From assembly GCA_002633005.1 (NCBI GenBank), contig NMRA01000667.1, positions 156,980-199,702 on the forward strand: a DNA stretch of 42,723 bases, in the 5' to 3' direction. Below the pieces are notes generated by a model. It saw nothing but the letters and a program-made list of their open reading frames with translations. It ran no database searches and had not been told where the DNA came from. The translations under genes were made by a program, and so were the position numbers. Below are positions 33,490-42,083 of this stretch, in pieces. Positions within the stretch are counted from its first letter, which is position 1. Each line of letters opens with the position of its first letter. Source of the DNA: Phoronis australis. Taxonomy: Eukaryota; Phoronida; Phoronidae.

Positions 33490-33885
33490 ATGGCTGGAGT
33501 CGGTGACCCGTATCACAGTGACAGTAGTGTGAGTGACGGAGACCTTGTTCACAGCAGTGGTGACGAGGAATTTTTTCACGGACATTCAGTGGGTGGGTAC
33601 ATGTTTGAGCCCGAGTATAACGAGGCAGAGTACGCACAGGCACAGGCAGCTGTTGAGAGAAACGAGGTGGCTACTGAGGACAGACGTGGTGACACATCTT
33701 GGTGCAAATGCACTGTGTGCGTTGTTATGCCTACCTCAATGGAATGCTTGTGCTGTTCAGAGTTCGACGAGGCCAAGCCACTACTGGACATGGTTAAGTG
33801 GACCTCCGGCATACCACGGACAGAGGAACAACTGTCCCACTTGCCAGAGTGTCCCGCGACACACTCCCACTGGATGGTGACCTGA
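33490..33885 (+). CDS. P2X7 C-terminal (ballast)-like cysteine-rich protein in E1, 3'-truncated
   Basis: 131 codons from ATG 33490. An acidic, serine-rich start (residues about 9-28) precedes YMFEPE (about 39-44) and then DTSWCKCTVCVVMPTSMECL followed by CCSE. WCxCxxC, MPT and ECxCC are the zinc-binding hallmarks of the P2X7 receptor cytoplasmic ballast domain, which in many invertebrates occurs in stand-alone proteins. The family's following segment is missing: after LLDMVKW the frame runs into antisense transposase sequence and ends at 33885. No channel domain or membrane segment is present. The gene starts just inside the left terminus and points inwards. It could be a second gene of the parent transposon or a captured host gene. 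Confidence 0.6.
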   Translation: MAGVGDPYHSDSSVSDGDLVHSSGDEEFFHGHSVGGYMFEPEYNEAEYAQAQAAVERNEVATEDRRGDTSWCKCTVCVVMPTSMECLCCSEFDEAKPLLDMVKWTSGIPRTEEQLSHLPECPATHSHWMVT

Positions 33886-34580
33886 GCACCCAAACTGCTT
33901 ACATCGTGTCGTGTGACTCCCTCGCCACACACCTGGCACCTTCTAAATAGCTCCAACACTTTAGACAAGTCCACAATAAACTTATCAAAGTTTGGCTCAC
34001 CGATCTGTTCACTGGACGACGAACTGTCCTCTTCACTGGGTGTCGAACTGAGCCTGTAATCACTCCCACTACTCAATATCGCTGCAGGGCTGCTTAGAGG
34101 CTCTGGGCTGGAGAAAACAGCACAGGGCGAATCACTACTGGTTCCAGGAATTGCACGCTCTGGGGTACGTTCGGAGGCACGGGTGACAGTAGATGAAGTG
34201 CCTCCACTGGCTCCAGTCACTGTACTGGCCACAGCTCGCGAGGCTTCTCGCTTCAAAAACGCACTTCTCGGGGGTTGCGACGGGGCACTGCCGGGAATCA
34301 ACACAGACGGAATGGCATCCTTCTTCAGACGTTGTTTCGCAGGGACCTTCATCAGTTCAGCGTACAAATACCTTTCGTAATCGGACGGCAGAAAGTGCTT
34401 GCCACACACACGGTTCTACACTGCTTTGTACGTTACGTGTACGGGTAACGCTGCGTTCTTCACACGAACGAGCCAAGTACGGCGAAGTTTGTCATCCATC
34501 GGAAAGCGATGCAAAGGTACTCCCAAAGCGCGCGTGAGCCGATAATTAGTACATCCTGGTACGCAGCAACAGTGTGGCAT
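33831..34580 (-). pseudogene. THAP-domain Kolobok-like transposase, 5' part, with a stop codon
   Basis: Minus-strand ATG at 34580 starts MPHCCCVPGCTNYRLTRALG, then HRFPMDD, LRRTWLVR, a premature TAG at 34416-34418, then NRVCGKHFLPSDYER and LKKDAIPSVL. This is a full THAP DNA-binding domain (C5-x4-C10, W, CxxH, terminal AVPTI-like IPSV). A Ser/Thr/Pro-rich linker is followed by CQVCGEG, then WECVAGHSGKWDS (ending at 33831), which resembles the zinc-knuckle segment ahead of the catalytic core of Kolobok transposases. Everything after it is lost; the continuing open frame to 33576 is only the antisense of the opposing gene. Inactive in this copy. Confidence 0.85.
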
Positions 34581-34849
34581 GTTGACTGACTAGTAAAAGA
34601 AAGCAAACGACGACGGAACTTAACACAACTGAGGTAGAACAATGACTGACTCGGCAGCTCTCACAGTAAGACTATATGAAAAGAAATTGGCGCGAAATGC
34701 TTGCCTCCTAAAACGTCACTTCCGGAGTAGCGGACGAGTAATTAATAAAATTACGAAAAGCTGTAATTAAGTGGAAAATATGTCTAGGATAACCAACCAA
34801 CCTTATTTTAGCTCAAAATGACATGGAAAAAGGTTGCCTTCGCCTTTAA

Positions 34850-35304
34850 GTGTCACTATTCGGTTGTTCACGACCGAGATCATAGGACAAGCGCTTAAGG
34901 CATGCCGTCATCTCAACACGTTCAACTGTGAATCAAAGAACCTTTTTAAATACTTATTGTCATATCTACGGCGATTACTTCATGACACCTTTGTTTTCGG
35001 GCTAAATCCCTTATTTTTGTATGTAGAATACATAATTATGTTCTTTGTGAAAATGTGTGCGCATGTACAGATTGCGCCGCCCCGCATGTTGTAAAACATG
35101 ATCCAACACACCGGCGTGACTTAAAATTTATGATTCTTGCCTGAAGAAAAACTCCCAGTTCTATCCGAGCCCAGAGATCACTGTTAAACTGAGTAAAATT
35201 AAGAAACAAAACAAGACCTATTTTATGACGGTACGAAGTCTAAATCAAAAGTTGTGGTTTTGAGAGAAAGCGCGGGTTTTAACACGCTGCATTAATTGTT
35301 GGTG
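34850..35304. other. Unassigned spacer
   Basis: No gene or repeat recognised. Confidence 0.4.
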
Positions 35305-35657
35305 GTACAATGTACCATATATTACTTGAAGCATCACTGTGTTGGTGGGTAGTGTACTGTTTATTACTTGAAGAACCAATGGGTGGGTGGGTGGATGGGT
35401 GAGTAGTGTACTGCATATTACTTGGAGAACCTCTGAGTGTGTGGGTAGTGTACTGAATTTTACTTGGAGAACCACTATGTGGGTGGGAAGTGTACTGCAT
35501 ATTACTTAGAGAACAGCTGTGTGGGTGGGTAGTGTACTGTCGTATTACTTGAAGAACAAGTGGTTGGGTGGGTGGGTAGTGTACTGTATATTACTTGGAG
35601 AAGTGGGTGGGTAGAGTACTGCATATTACTTGGAGAACCAGTGTGTAGGTGGGTAGC
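35305..35657 (+). repeat. Minisatellite of about 42 bp period
   Basis: About eight units, each with GTACTG, then ATTACTTGGAGAAC, then a GTGGGTGGGTAGT tail. GTACTG recurs at 35354, 35408, 35450, 35492, 35534 and 35581, and GTACTG again at 35616. The variation lies mostly in the number of GGGT units. The G-rich tails occur on the same strand throughout. Confidence 0.95.
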
Positions 35658-36691
35658 GCTTCGGCACGTTGAGAACAGACCGTGATGTTGTTGCGTCAAG
35701 TTCGTTGTCAGGCGTTTTCGAATGCAAATTCCTGCGTGTAACTGTTGATTATTCTAATTAAATGTTGTTTTACGAACCGTTTGCATTGTAGTCATGTAGA
35801 AAGTCACGTTGTGGCATATCTATTAGCATTAGTCTGGTGAAGATCTCAAAAACGAAGCCGTTTGATCCTTTTTTGCCATACTAAGCTGCGATGTAATTTC
35901 TATACGTATTTCAACATTCATAAACGTCCCTTAATTCTGTCATTTTCTGCATTTTTCTGAGTGAACTATTTATTCAATTGCTCAATGGCTTCAGTTACTC
36001 GACATACGAAAATAGCAACACAGTTAATTTCAGTTGTAACCACATGATTTTGTATTCAGCTGATGAAATGCATCGCTAGACTTCATCTTTGAATGACCAA
36101 TAAAGAACCAAATGTCAGGGTTGTTCACCAGATTCTAATGGTGATATAGGCTGGATGTGAAGCTATGAGAAACCTATGGCCGTTAGACCACTCAACAGTA
36201 CCGTGATGGTTAAGCACACGATACTAAATTAGTTTTGCTAATCTTAAACCTGATGATGAAAAGGCAAATAATAATGTATTTGCGTGCAAAACATACAGCA
36301 GAGTATTTTTAGATATGTCAACTTTGATCCAAATTGCTGAAGATTTAACTAGTAAAGTGTACCAAAACGTGCAAAAATTGCAGCCCAGAAAAGAAAAGAA
36401 AACCAAGAACGCCAGTTTAACTCATCAAGTTGGTCACATAATTATATTACATACCAGGACTTAATTTCCGTTTCTACCAAGAACACTGAAACCATCACCG
36501 ACTCCAGAAACCCTTCAGAATTCATTGGGTCTCGCCAACCCTAAAATTGTGAATTAAAAAATGACACATCACACGTATTGCCTGAAACTTGAGAAGTAAA
36601 ACCTTCTAATTCAAGATGAAATAATAATTTTTCAAGCCTCAAAGTGCCTGGGTTAAGAGTTCAATACTGCAAACAGCGGTGACGTGTCCCT
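35658..36691. other. Unassigned spacer
   Basis: No gene or repeat recognised. Confidence 0.4.
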
Positions 36692-36762
36692 TTAAGCTCT
36701 CTTTATTGGGAATACGTTTTATGGAGATGGTTTGTTCAGATTATAATGAAAACGAAGCTTAA
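36692..36762. mobile_element. Two outward-facing TTAA-type termini 63 bp apart
   Basis: GTGTCCCTTTAAGCT (right end of an element to the left, TTAA at 36692) and AGCTTAAAGGGCACC (left end of an element to the right, TTAA at 36759) are mutual inverted repeats. Neither partner terminus was located. Confidence 0.4.
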
Positions 36763-36817
36763 AGGGCACCTGTCATAAGTCTAAGAGCAGTATGAGCACA
36801 AATATATTGATTTTGAC

Positions 36818-37913
36818 GTGAATTGCCACCGAAACAACTCTTAAGATTAAAATCTTAATGGCAAAAAATAATGCACGAACAGATACAACAGGAAGAAGAA
36901 CTGACGTCACATTTGACATTAATTACGTTTTCTACAACATTGCAGTCAGAACACATAATGATTAATCATGTGTCCAATTTTAGGTAGACTCTGTATCTTA
37001 GGTCCAACGTAATAAATTTTGGATGATATGATTTCTACACCGGGCACGATGATATATATAACCAAGGCTACATGAACTGCAGCAGCCTTAAAGGAGAAAG
37101 CAACTTTTTTTCGTGTCAATTTTAGTAAAAATACCGTTAGTTGATTATCCCAGACATATTTTCAGTTAATTACAACTTCCCGTAATTTTATAAATTATTC
37201 GTGCCTTACTCTGGATGTAAAATTTAGGGGGTGAAGAATTTGCCGCCTTTTGTTTTCATGTAGTCTGACTGTGTAACCTGTCGAGTCAGTCATTGCTTTA
37301 CCTCGGTTGTGTTTATTTCGGTTGTCTTTTTCGTTTTTTTACGAGTCAGTCAACATGCTGCNGTGAATTGCCACCGAAACAACTCTTAAGATTAAAATCT
37401 TAATGGCAAAAAATAATGCACGAACAGATACAACAGGAAGAAGAACTGACGTCACATTTGACATTAATTACGTTTTCTACAACATTGCAGTCAGAACACA
37501 TAATGATTAATCTATACCGCCATGTGTCCAATTTTAGATAGACAATGTGTCTAAGGTCCAACATAATAAATTTTGGATGATATGATTTCTACACCGGGCA
37601 AGATGAAAAAAAACCAAGGCTACATGAACTGCAGCAGCCTTAAAGGAGAAAGCAACCTTTTTTCGTGTCAATTTTAGTAAAAATACCGTTAGTTGATTAT
37701 CCCAGACATATTTTCAGTTAATTACAACTTCCCGTAATTTTATAAATTATTCGTGCCTTACACTGGATGTGAAATTTAGGGGGTGAAGAATTTGCCGCCT
37801 TTTGTTTTCATGTAGTCTGACTGTGTAACCTGTCGAGTCAGTCATTGTTTTACCTCGGTTGTGTTTATTTCGGTTGTCTTTTTCGTTTTTTTACGAGTCA
37901 GTCAACATGCTGC
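36818..37913. other. Assembly join: duplicated segment around an N at 37362
   Basis: 36818-37361 is repeated at 37363-37913 with a few substitutions and an 8 bp indel (TATACCGC present only in the second). Both versions include the left terminus of element E2 (TTAA at 37088 and 37640) and stop at the same point in the THAP gene. This indicates two alleles placed in series and not a biological tandem duplication. Confidence 0.85.
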
Positions 37914-38855
37914 ACGGTTCCTGCTTACCGGGGTGTACTCGTTATCGTCTCAGGCGCACTTTTGGTATGCCAATACATGCGCGCACCCACAGCAGGGCTC
38001 GTTCGAGCCCCCCATTTGGCGAAGTGGGGAAAAGATCCGACTCAGAGAAACAAAAAGACCGAGAAAACGAGACAAATGTCCACAGGAATTCGGCGTGAAT
38101 GCACATTTCATAGCCCTGAACGTAGTATCTCGTTTTTTATGTTTTCCCCCTTTTTTCAGTAAAAGGACCACATACTGAAAAATTCGAACCCCCTATATTT
38201 TAGGCTGGGTGCGCACATGCAGTACATCGCTATCCAATTAGAGATGACACGCTCCGCCCTACTTGGCTCGTTTGTGTAAAGATCGCAGTTATTGCCGTCC
38301 ACGCAACGTACAATGGAGTATTACCGAGTGTGTGGCAAGCATTTTTTGTCGCTGGATTACAAAAGAGTAATGTACGCGTAATTGATGAAGGTTCCTGCAA
38401 AACAATCACTGAAGAAGGGTGCCATACTATCGTTGTTGATTCTCGGCAGTACCCCGTCGTCACCCCCGAGAAGTGCATTTTTGAAGAGAGTAGCCTCGCG
38501 AGCTGTGGCGGCCTCAACAGTGAATGGAGTCGTTTCATCTACTCATGGTCATCCGTGCCTCCGAACGTACCCCCAGAGTGTGAAATACCGGGAATTAGCA
38601 GTGATTGGTCCTGTGGTGGTGTTGTCTCCAGCCCAGAGCCTGTAAGCAACGCAGCAGCGATGTGGAGTAGTGGTAGTTAATACAGGCCATGTTCGACACC
38701 CAGTGGGGAGGACAGTTCGTTGTCAAGTGGTTAAGCCGATGAGCCAAACTGATAAGTTTATTGTAGACTTGAATAAAGTATTGGACCTATCTAGAATGTG
38801 CCAGGTGTGTGACAAGGGAGTCACAAGGCTGGATGTCAGAAGTTTGGGTGCTTAG
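37907..38855 (+). pseudogene. THAP-domain Kolobok-like transposase remnant in E2
   Basis: ATG 37907 starts MLHGSCLPGCTRYRLRRTFG, and MPIH is then interrupted by the R3 repeat. The domain resumes at about 38221 with RYPIRDDTLRPTWLV, shifts frame near 38320 into RVCGKHFLSLDYKR, and meets a TAA. The linker (LMKVPAKQSLKKGAILSLL) and the DKFIVDLNKVLDL, then CQVCDKGVTRLDVRSLGA block follow with stops between. The terminal TAG lies at the same place where E1 continues to WECVAGH, so this copy is deleted further. Non-functional. Confidence 0.85.
37979..38216. mobile_element. MITE-like repeat R3, copy B, inserted in THAP gene
   Basis: GCGCACCCA at the left and TGGGTGCGC at the right are perfect 9 bp inverted termini. 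The flanks read ATACAT on the left and GTACAT on the right, consistent with a short TACA(T) target duplication inside the THAP coding sequence. The interior is homologous to 30301-30564. Confidence 0.8.
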
Positions 38856-38870
38856 GTGACCATCCAGTGG

Positions 38871-39018
38871 GAACAGCATAGGCCTTCCATTTAGGTCGGC
38901 ATAACACTGCACACGTTGCATTTGCACCAATACGTCCCACCACGTCTGTCCTCAGTCGCTGCCTCATCCCTCTCAACAGCTGTATGTATTCTGCCTCACT
39001 TTACTCGGGCTCAATCAT
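38871..39018 (-). pseudogene. P2X7-ballast-like gene remnant in E2
   Basis: Minus-strand reading gives TEDRRGGTYWCKCNVCSVMP, then T, a stop, MEGLCC, matching the zinc motif of the E1 gene. Upstream, the start region and acidic segment are missing, apart from a homologous leader near 39050-39115. The motif joins transposase sequence directly after the CC pair, a more extensive deletion than in E1. Confidence 0.75.
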
Positions 39019-39348
39019 TTATCCATCCACTGCTACTACAAAAGATTCCTAAATCCAACATAATTCAGTACCCTAACAACCTAGCTTGTCGTAGAATACT
39101 CGTCGGTGGAAAGTGGTGACGACAATTTTTGGAGACCAGCACAAAAACAACAGCACAACAGATTCTCACTGTAACTTGAAAGCACTAGGAACGAAATGGC
39201 GGGAAATTCTTAACCACATAAACGTCTGCACGACGAGTAGTTAATAACATTAAAGGGAGCCGTAAGTTACCGAAGCATGTGTCTGGGATAATCAACGAAC
39301 CGTATTTTTACTAAAAATGACATGAAAAGAGGTTGCCTTCCCCTTTAA

Positions 39349-39616
39349 ACTGTACCGAATCTCAAACAAAGCTTGTTTGGTGTTTGTTATGAAAACACGA
39401 TTCGTCACCTTGACAAAATTAAAAAAATATTTCACTGACAATTATATTTTGCCACGAACAACACCACTTGGGTGAGTAAATTAATGGCACCCGGAATACT
39501 TGTTTAACTGAAGTGGTACAACCGGCGAGAACAGTGTTGATGATCGACATATGTCCCGAATAATAGATAAGAGATATGAGAGACGCATCAGATCTCAAAT
39601 TTTTTACTTTATCAAG
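39349..39616. other. Unassigned spacer
   Basis: Short segment between E2 and repeat R5; nothing recognised. Confidence 0.4.
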
Positions 39617-40247
39617 AAATGAGTTTATCTGCAAACTACAATGGAAACTCCTATACAGCAGCCTATGTAATGGTCTATACACAGTACATTGGAAACCTAT
39701 ACAATGGATGTTTGCTTATTTTTTATCTATCAAAACCCTTTATCTGCAAATTTCTGATAGGAAGTTGGAATAAGTAGTTTATCACATTTTCAAGTGTCAT
39801 TGCATACTGATTTTTTACTGAAGAACTGTGTTAAACCGCACCAAAGGACAAATTAATTGATAAAGATGTATAATTTTGTACAAATGAGTGACTAAATTCT
39901 TCACAGCAAATGCGATGGCTCCATATTCCAAAATCTTGACAGGGTTTAAATAGTCATTTATGTAACCTCTCAGGTTCATTTCCTTTTTATGTTACTATTA
40001 CACCCTGTTATTTTCGCATTTTGGTAACAAAAAACTTTAAATCTATCAGGTATGCGAAATGATGATTATTTATGAACCAAATTATGTCTCATTTGCTTCT
40101 GCTATAATCATACACCATCAAGAACTGACGAAGAGCTTTATAATGATATGACTCTGATGCAATTCGGTTGATGAACGGCGGAGTCGCGAAAAGTTTTAGT
40201 GGCAGTAAATTCCATGGGAATCGCATACACCGGACCAAACGAATGCA
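39617..40247 (+). repeat. Long direct repeat R5, copy B (partner 29458-30132)
   Basis: Same orientation and block order as the copy at 29458. It ends at GGCGGAGTCGCGAAAAGTTT, then AAACGAATGC. The two copies bracket the second GPCR gene and both Kolobok-like elements. Confidence 0.85.
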
Positions 40248-40437
40248 AATTCCTCGGCAGCGCGAGATCGAATTTAGCATTTAAGGGCTAGAGCTCTATG
40301 CAATAACTTACATAGGCCTAATACTAATACATATTTGCTTTAATAAGTTATCCTATAAATGTTGTAACACTAGCCTTCAAACACATTTGTTTATGTACAT
40401 TTACACCCAGATTGTGAGTCAGGCCGAAAAGTTGTAT

Positions 40438-40769
40438 GGATCAGATAACCCTAAGTTGTCAGAAATTAGTCGCTTTACAACTACATGTACATGTATGGCT
40501 CAGGTAACGCTGAGTTGTAAGGGATGTCGTTTTACGACTACGTGTATGGATCAAGTACCGCTAAGTTGCAAGGAATATTTCGTTTTGCGACTACACGTAT
40601 GGCTCAAGTAATGCTAAGTTGGAAGGGAAGTCGTTTTCCGAGTAAATGTATGACTCAGGTAACGGCAAAGTTTAAAGGGATGAGTCGTTTTTCGACTTCA
40701 CGTATGGCTCAGGTAACGCTAAAATCGAAAGGAATATGTCAATTTCTGGCTCAGGTAATGCTAAGGTTA
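40438..40769 (+). repeat. Diverged minisatellite, period of about 51-54 bp
   Basis: Six to seven units start GGCTCAGGTAACGCTAAGTT or close variants at 40438, 40497, 40548, 40601, 40652, 40706 and 40748. Most carry a GTCGTTTTNCGACT palindrome in the middle and end in ACGTAT. The units are considerably diverged, so this is old. Confidence 0.9.
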
Positions 40770-41903
40770 TGTTAATAATGAAAATTGTTTATTCAGGAAC
40801 GAGAATCATTTGCTGCTGCTTTGAACTTTCTTTTATCGTTCACGATTAGTAATCTTTACAAGACGTCTTATGATTGGTCTTGTGCATTTGTTAGAGCATG
40901 AAATGCAATATCTCATGTAACATATAATGGAAAAAATTTGTTGAGCACACAACAATGTCTGCAGGAAGATTTGCTTTCAATTTGCTCTTAAATGTTTTTA
41001 CTGGAAAAAGGAGATCATTCTCCAACTGGTCAAAGTCTTTGTTGATCAGTTTAGTCTCTAATTAATCCAGTATCATAATCCCATCCCATCACATTCAAAC
41101 TTTAAAGCTAGTACGAGTACAAAGAGTTTACATTGCTTATCTGCTTAAAAAACAAAACAAATACGTTCCTATGCATCAAATGCACATATTTACCGGATTT
41201 TCGTTTACGCTTGAAACGCTGCCAGTAACAGACCAGTTCATCCAGTGCCGCACTGCTTGCATTGTTTTTCCAACTGGACCTATTTACTGCGGCCACATTA
41301 GTCGCGCGACACTTCCGGGATGAAATAACTTGAAAACTTGTGGCGTGACTTGTCATGATATGCTTCTGTCAATAGTAAACATATATATTCATTATTGCAT
41401 GGTTATTTTATCGTGTTCAATTGGAACAAAATCGCCGCGTTTATCTGGAAACACCGATGAAACAATTTATTTGCGTTTTGTTGATCAATCAAAAGCTGCT
41501 ACGAACCCGTTGTCTGTCAAAAATTACGTTTTTAAATCAGCCCGTAATTTTCATGATCGAAATGAAGTGGTCTCTGGGCTTGGGAAGACCAGACCGGACA
41601 GGGCCGTCCCCCATCACACAGCAATAGAACTAAGCTTAATTTGTTCCGCACGTAAGAAAGTGCGTTGCTTTCATTGGCCGATCCTTGAACATATAGTAAG
41701 CAAGACACTTGTTCCAGGTAAGAGTCCGTATCAATGTTTTGGTGCTATCACGATTAAGCAAACGTCATACAGAAATTATAAAGCTGAAGTGAATTTCAGT
41801 GCATCAAACATGTGCGTTTATCTCATACGCGCTACAACATAGCCGCGAGATACCGTGTTAAATGGCCAACTACAAAGAAACTTCTTTTTTGTACCAAACT
41901 GGT
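40770..41903. other. Unassigned spacer
   Basis: A 160-170 codon frame spans about 41360-41842 but has no recognised motif, no neighbouring exon and ordinary composition. It is not called a gene. Confidence 0.4.
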
Positions 41904-42083
41904 GCGTCGTACGTCTAACGTGAAACTGTCGTAAAACAATCGTACGACATTCCAACGATACGGAGACTTTAACTGCCGCCAACGTCATGCAACACGAGTG
42001 CGTCTGTTGTACAACTGTCGTACGACATCGCACGACAGTCCTCTGCCGACTTAGATTCGCGGTAAAAAATGTCGTACGACGTT
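41904..42083. repeat. Cluster of TCGTACGA palindromes
   Basis: GTCGTACG or CGTACGAC occurs at 41906, 41940, 42017 and 42071, with related GTCGTAAAAC and GCACGACAG pieces between. At 42015 the order TGTCGTACGACATCGCACGACA gives a compound palindrome. Probably a dispersed repeat; no gene overlaps it. Confidence 0.6.

Larger units (their letters stand above)
33152..34849 (-). mobile_element. Kolobok-like TTAA element E1, internally deleted
   Basis: TTAA at 33152-33155 and 34846-34849 flank inverted termini of about 150 bp that begin AAGGCGAAGGCAACC, nearly identical on both sides. The minus strand carries the start of a THAP-domain transposase gene, the plus strand a convergent P2X7-ballast-like gene, and they meet near 33830. 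TTAA targets plus THAP transposases are known for the Kolobok superfamily; the catalytic DDE region is deleted here, so the superfamily call is an inference from the N-terminus and termini. Non-autonomous. Confidence 0.85.
37640..39348 (+). mobile_element. Kolobok-like TTAA element E2, degraded
   Basis: TTAA at 37640 and 39345 bound termini related to those of E1 (left AAGGAGAAAGCAACC, right GGTTGCCTTCCCCTT). Gene order is the same as in E1 but the whole element is inverted relative to it: THAP gene on the plus strand at the left, ballast-like gene on the minus strand at the right. It carries an R3 insertion at 37979-38216 and several stops and frame breaks. Confidence 0.85.

Noticed and set aside
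33576-33830. Continuation of the minus-strand THAP frame as real protein
   Set aside because: It is the exact antisense of the cysteine-rich ballast-like gene; the open frame past the junction is fortuitous.
35305-35657. CRISPR-like array of about 42 bp repeats
   Set aside because: Units are contiguous with no unique spacers and the context is animal DNA. It is a minisatellite.
41330-41842. 170-codon open frame
   Set aside because: TTG start, no recognisable family or motif, no supporting neighbours. It could be checked by transcript data but is not supportable from sequence.
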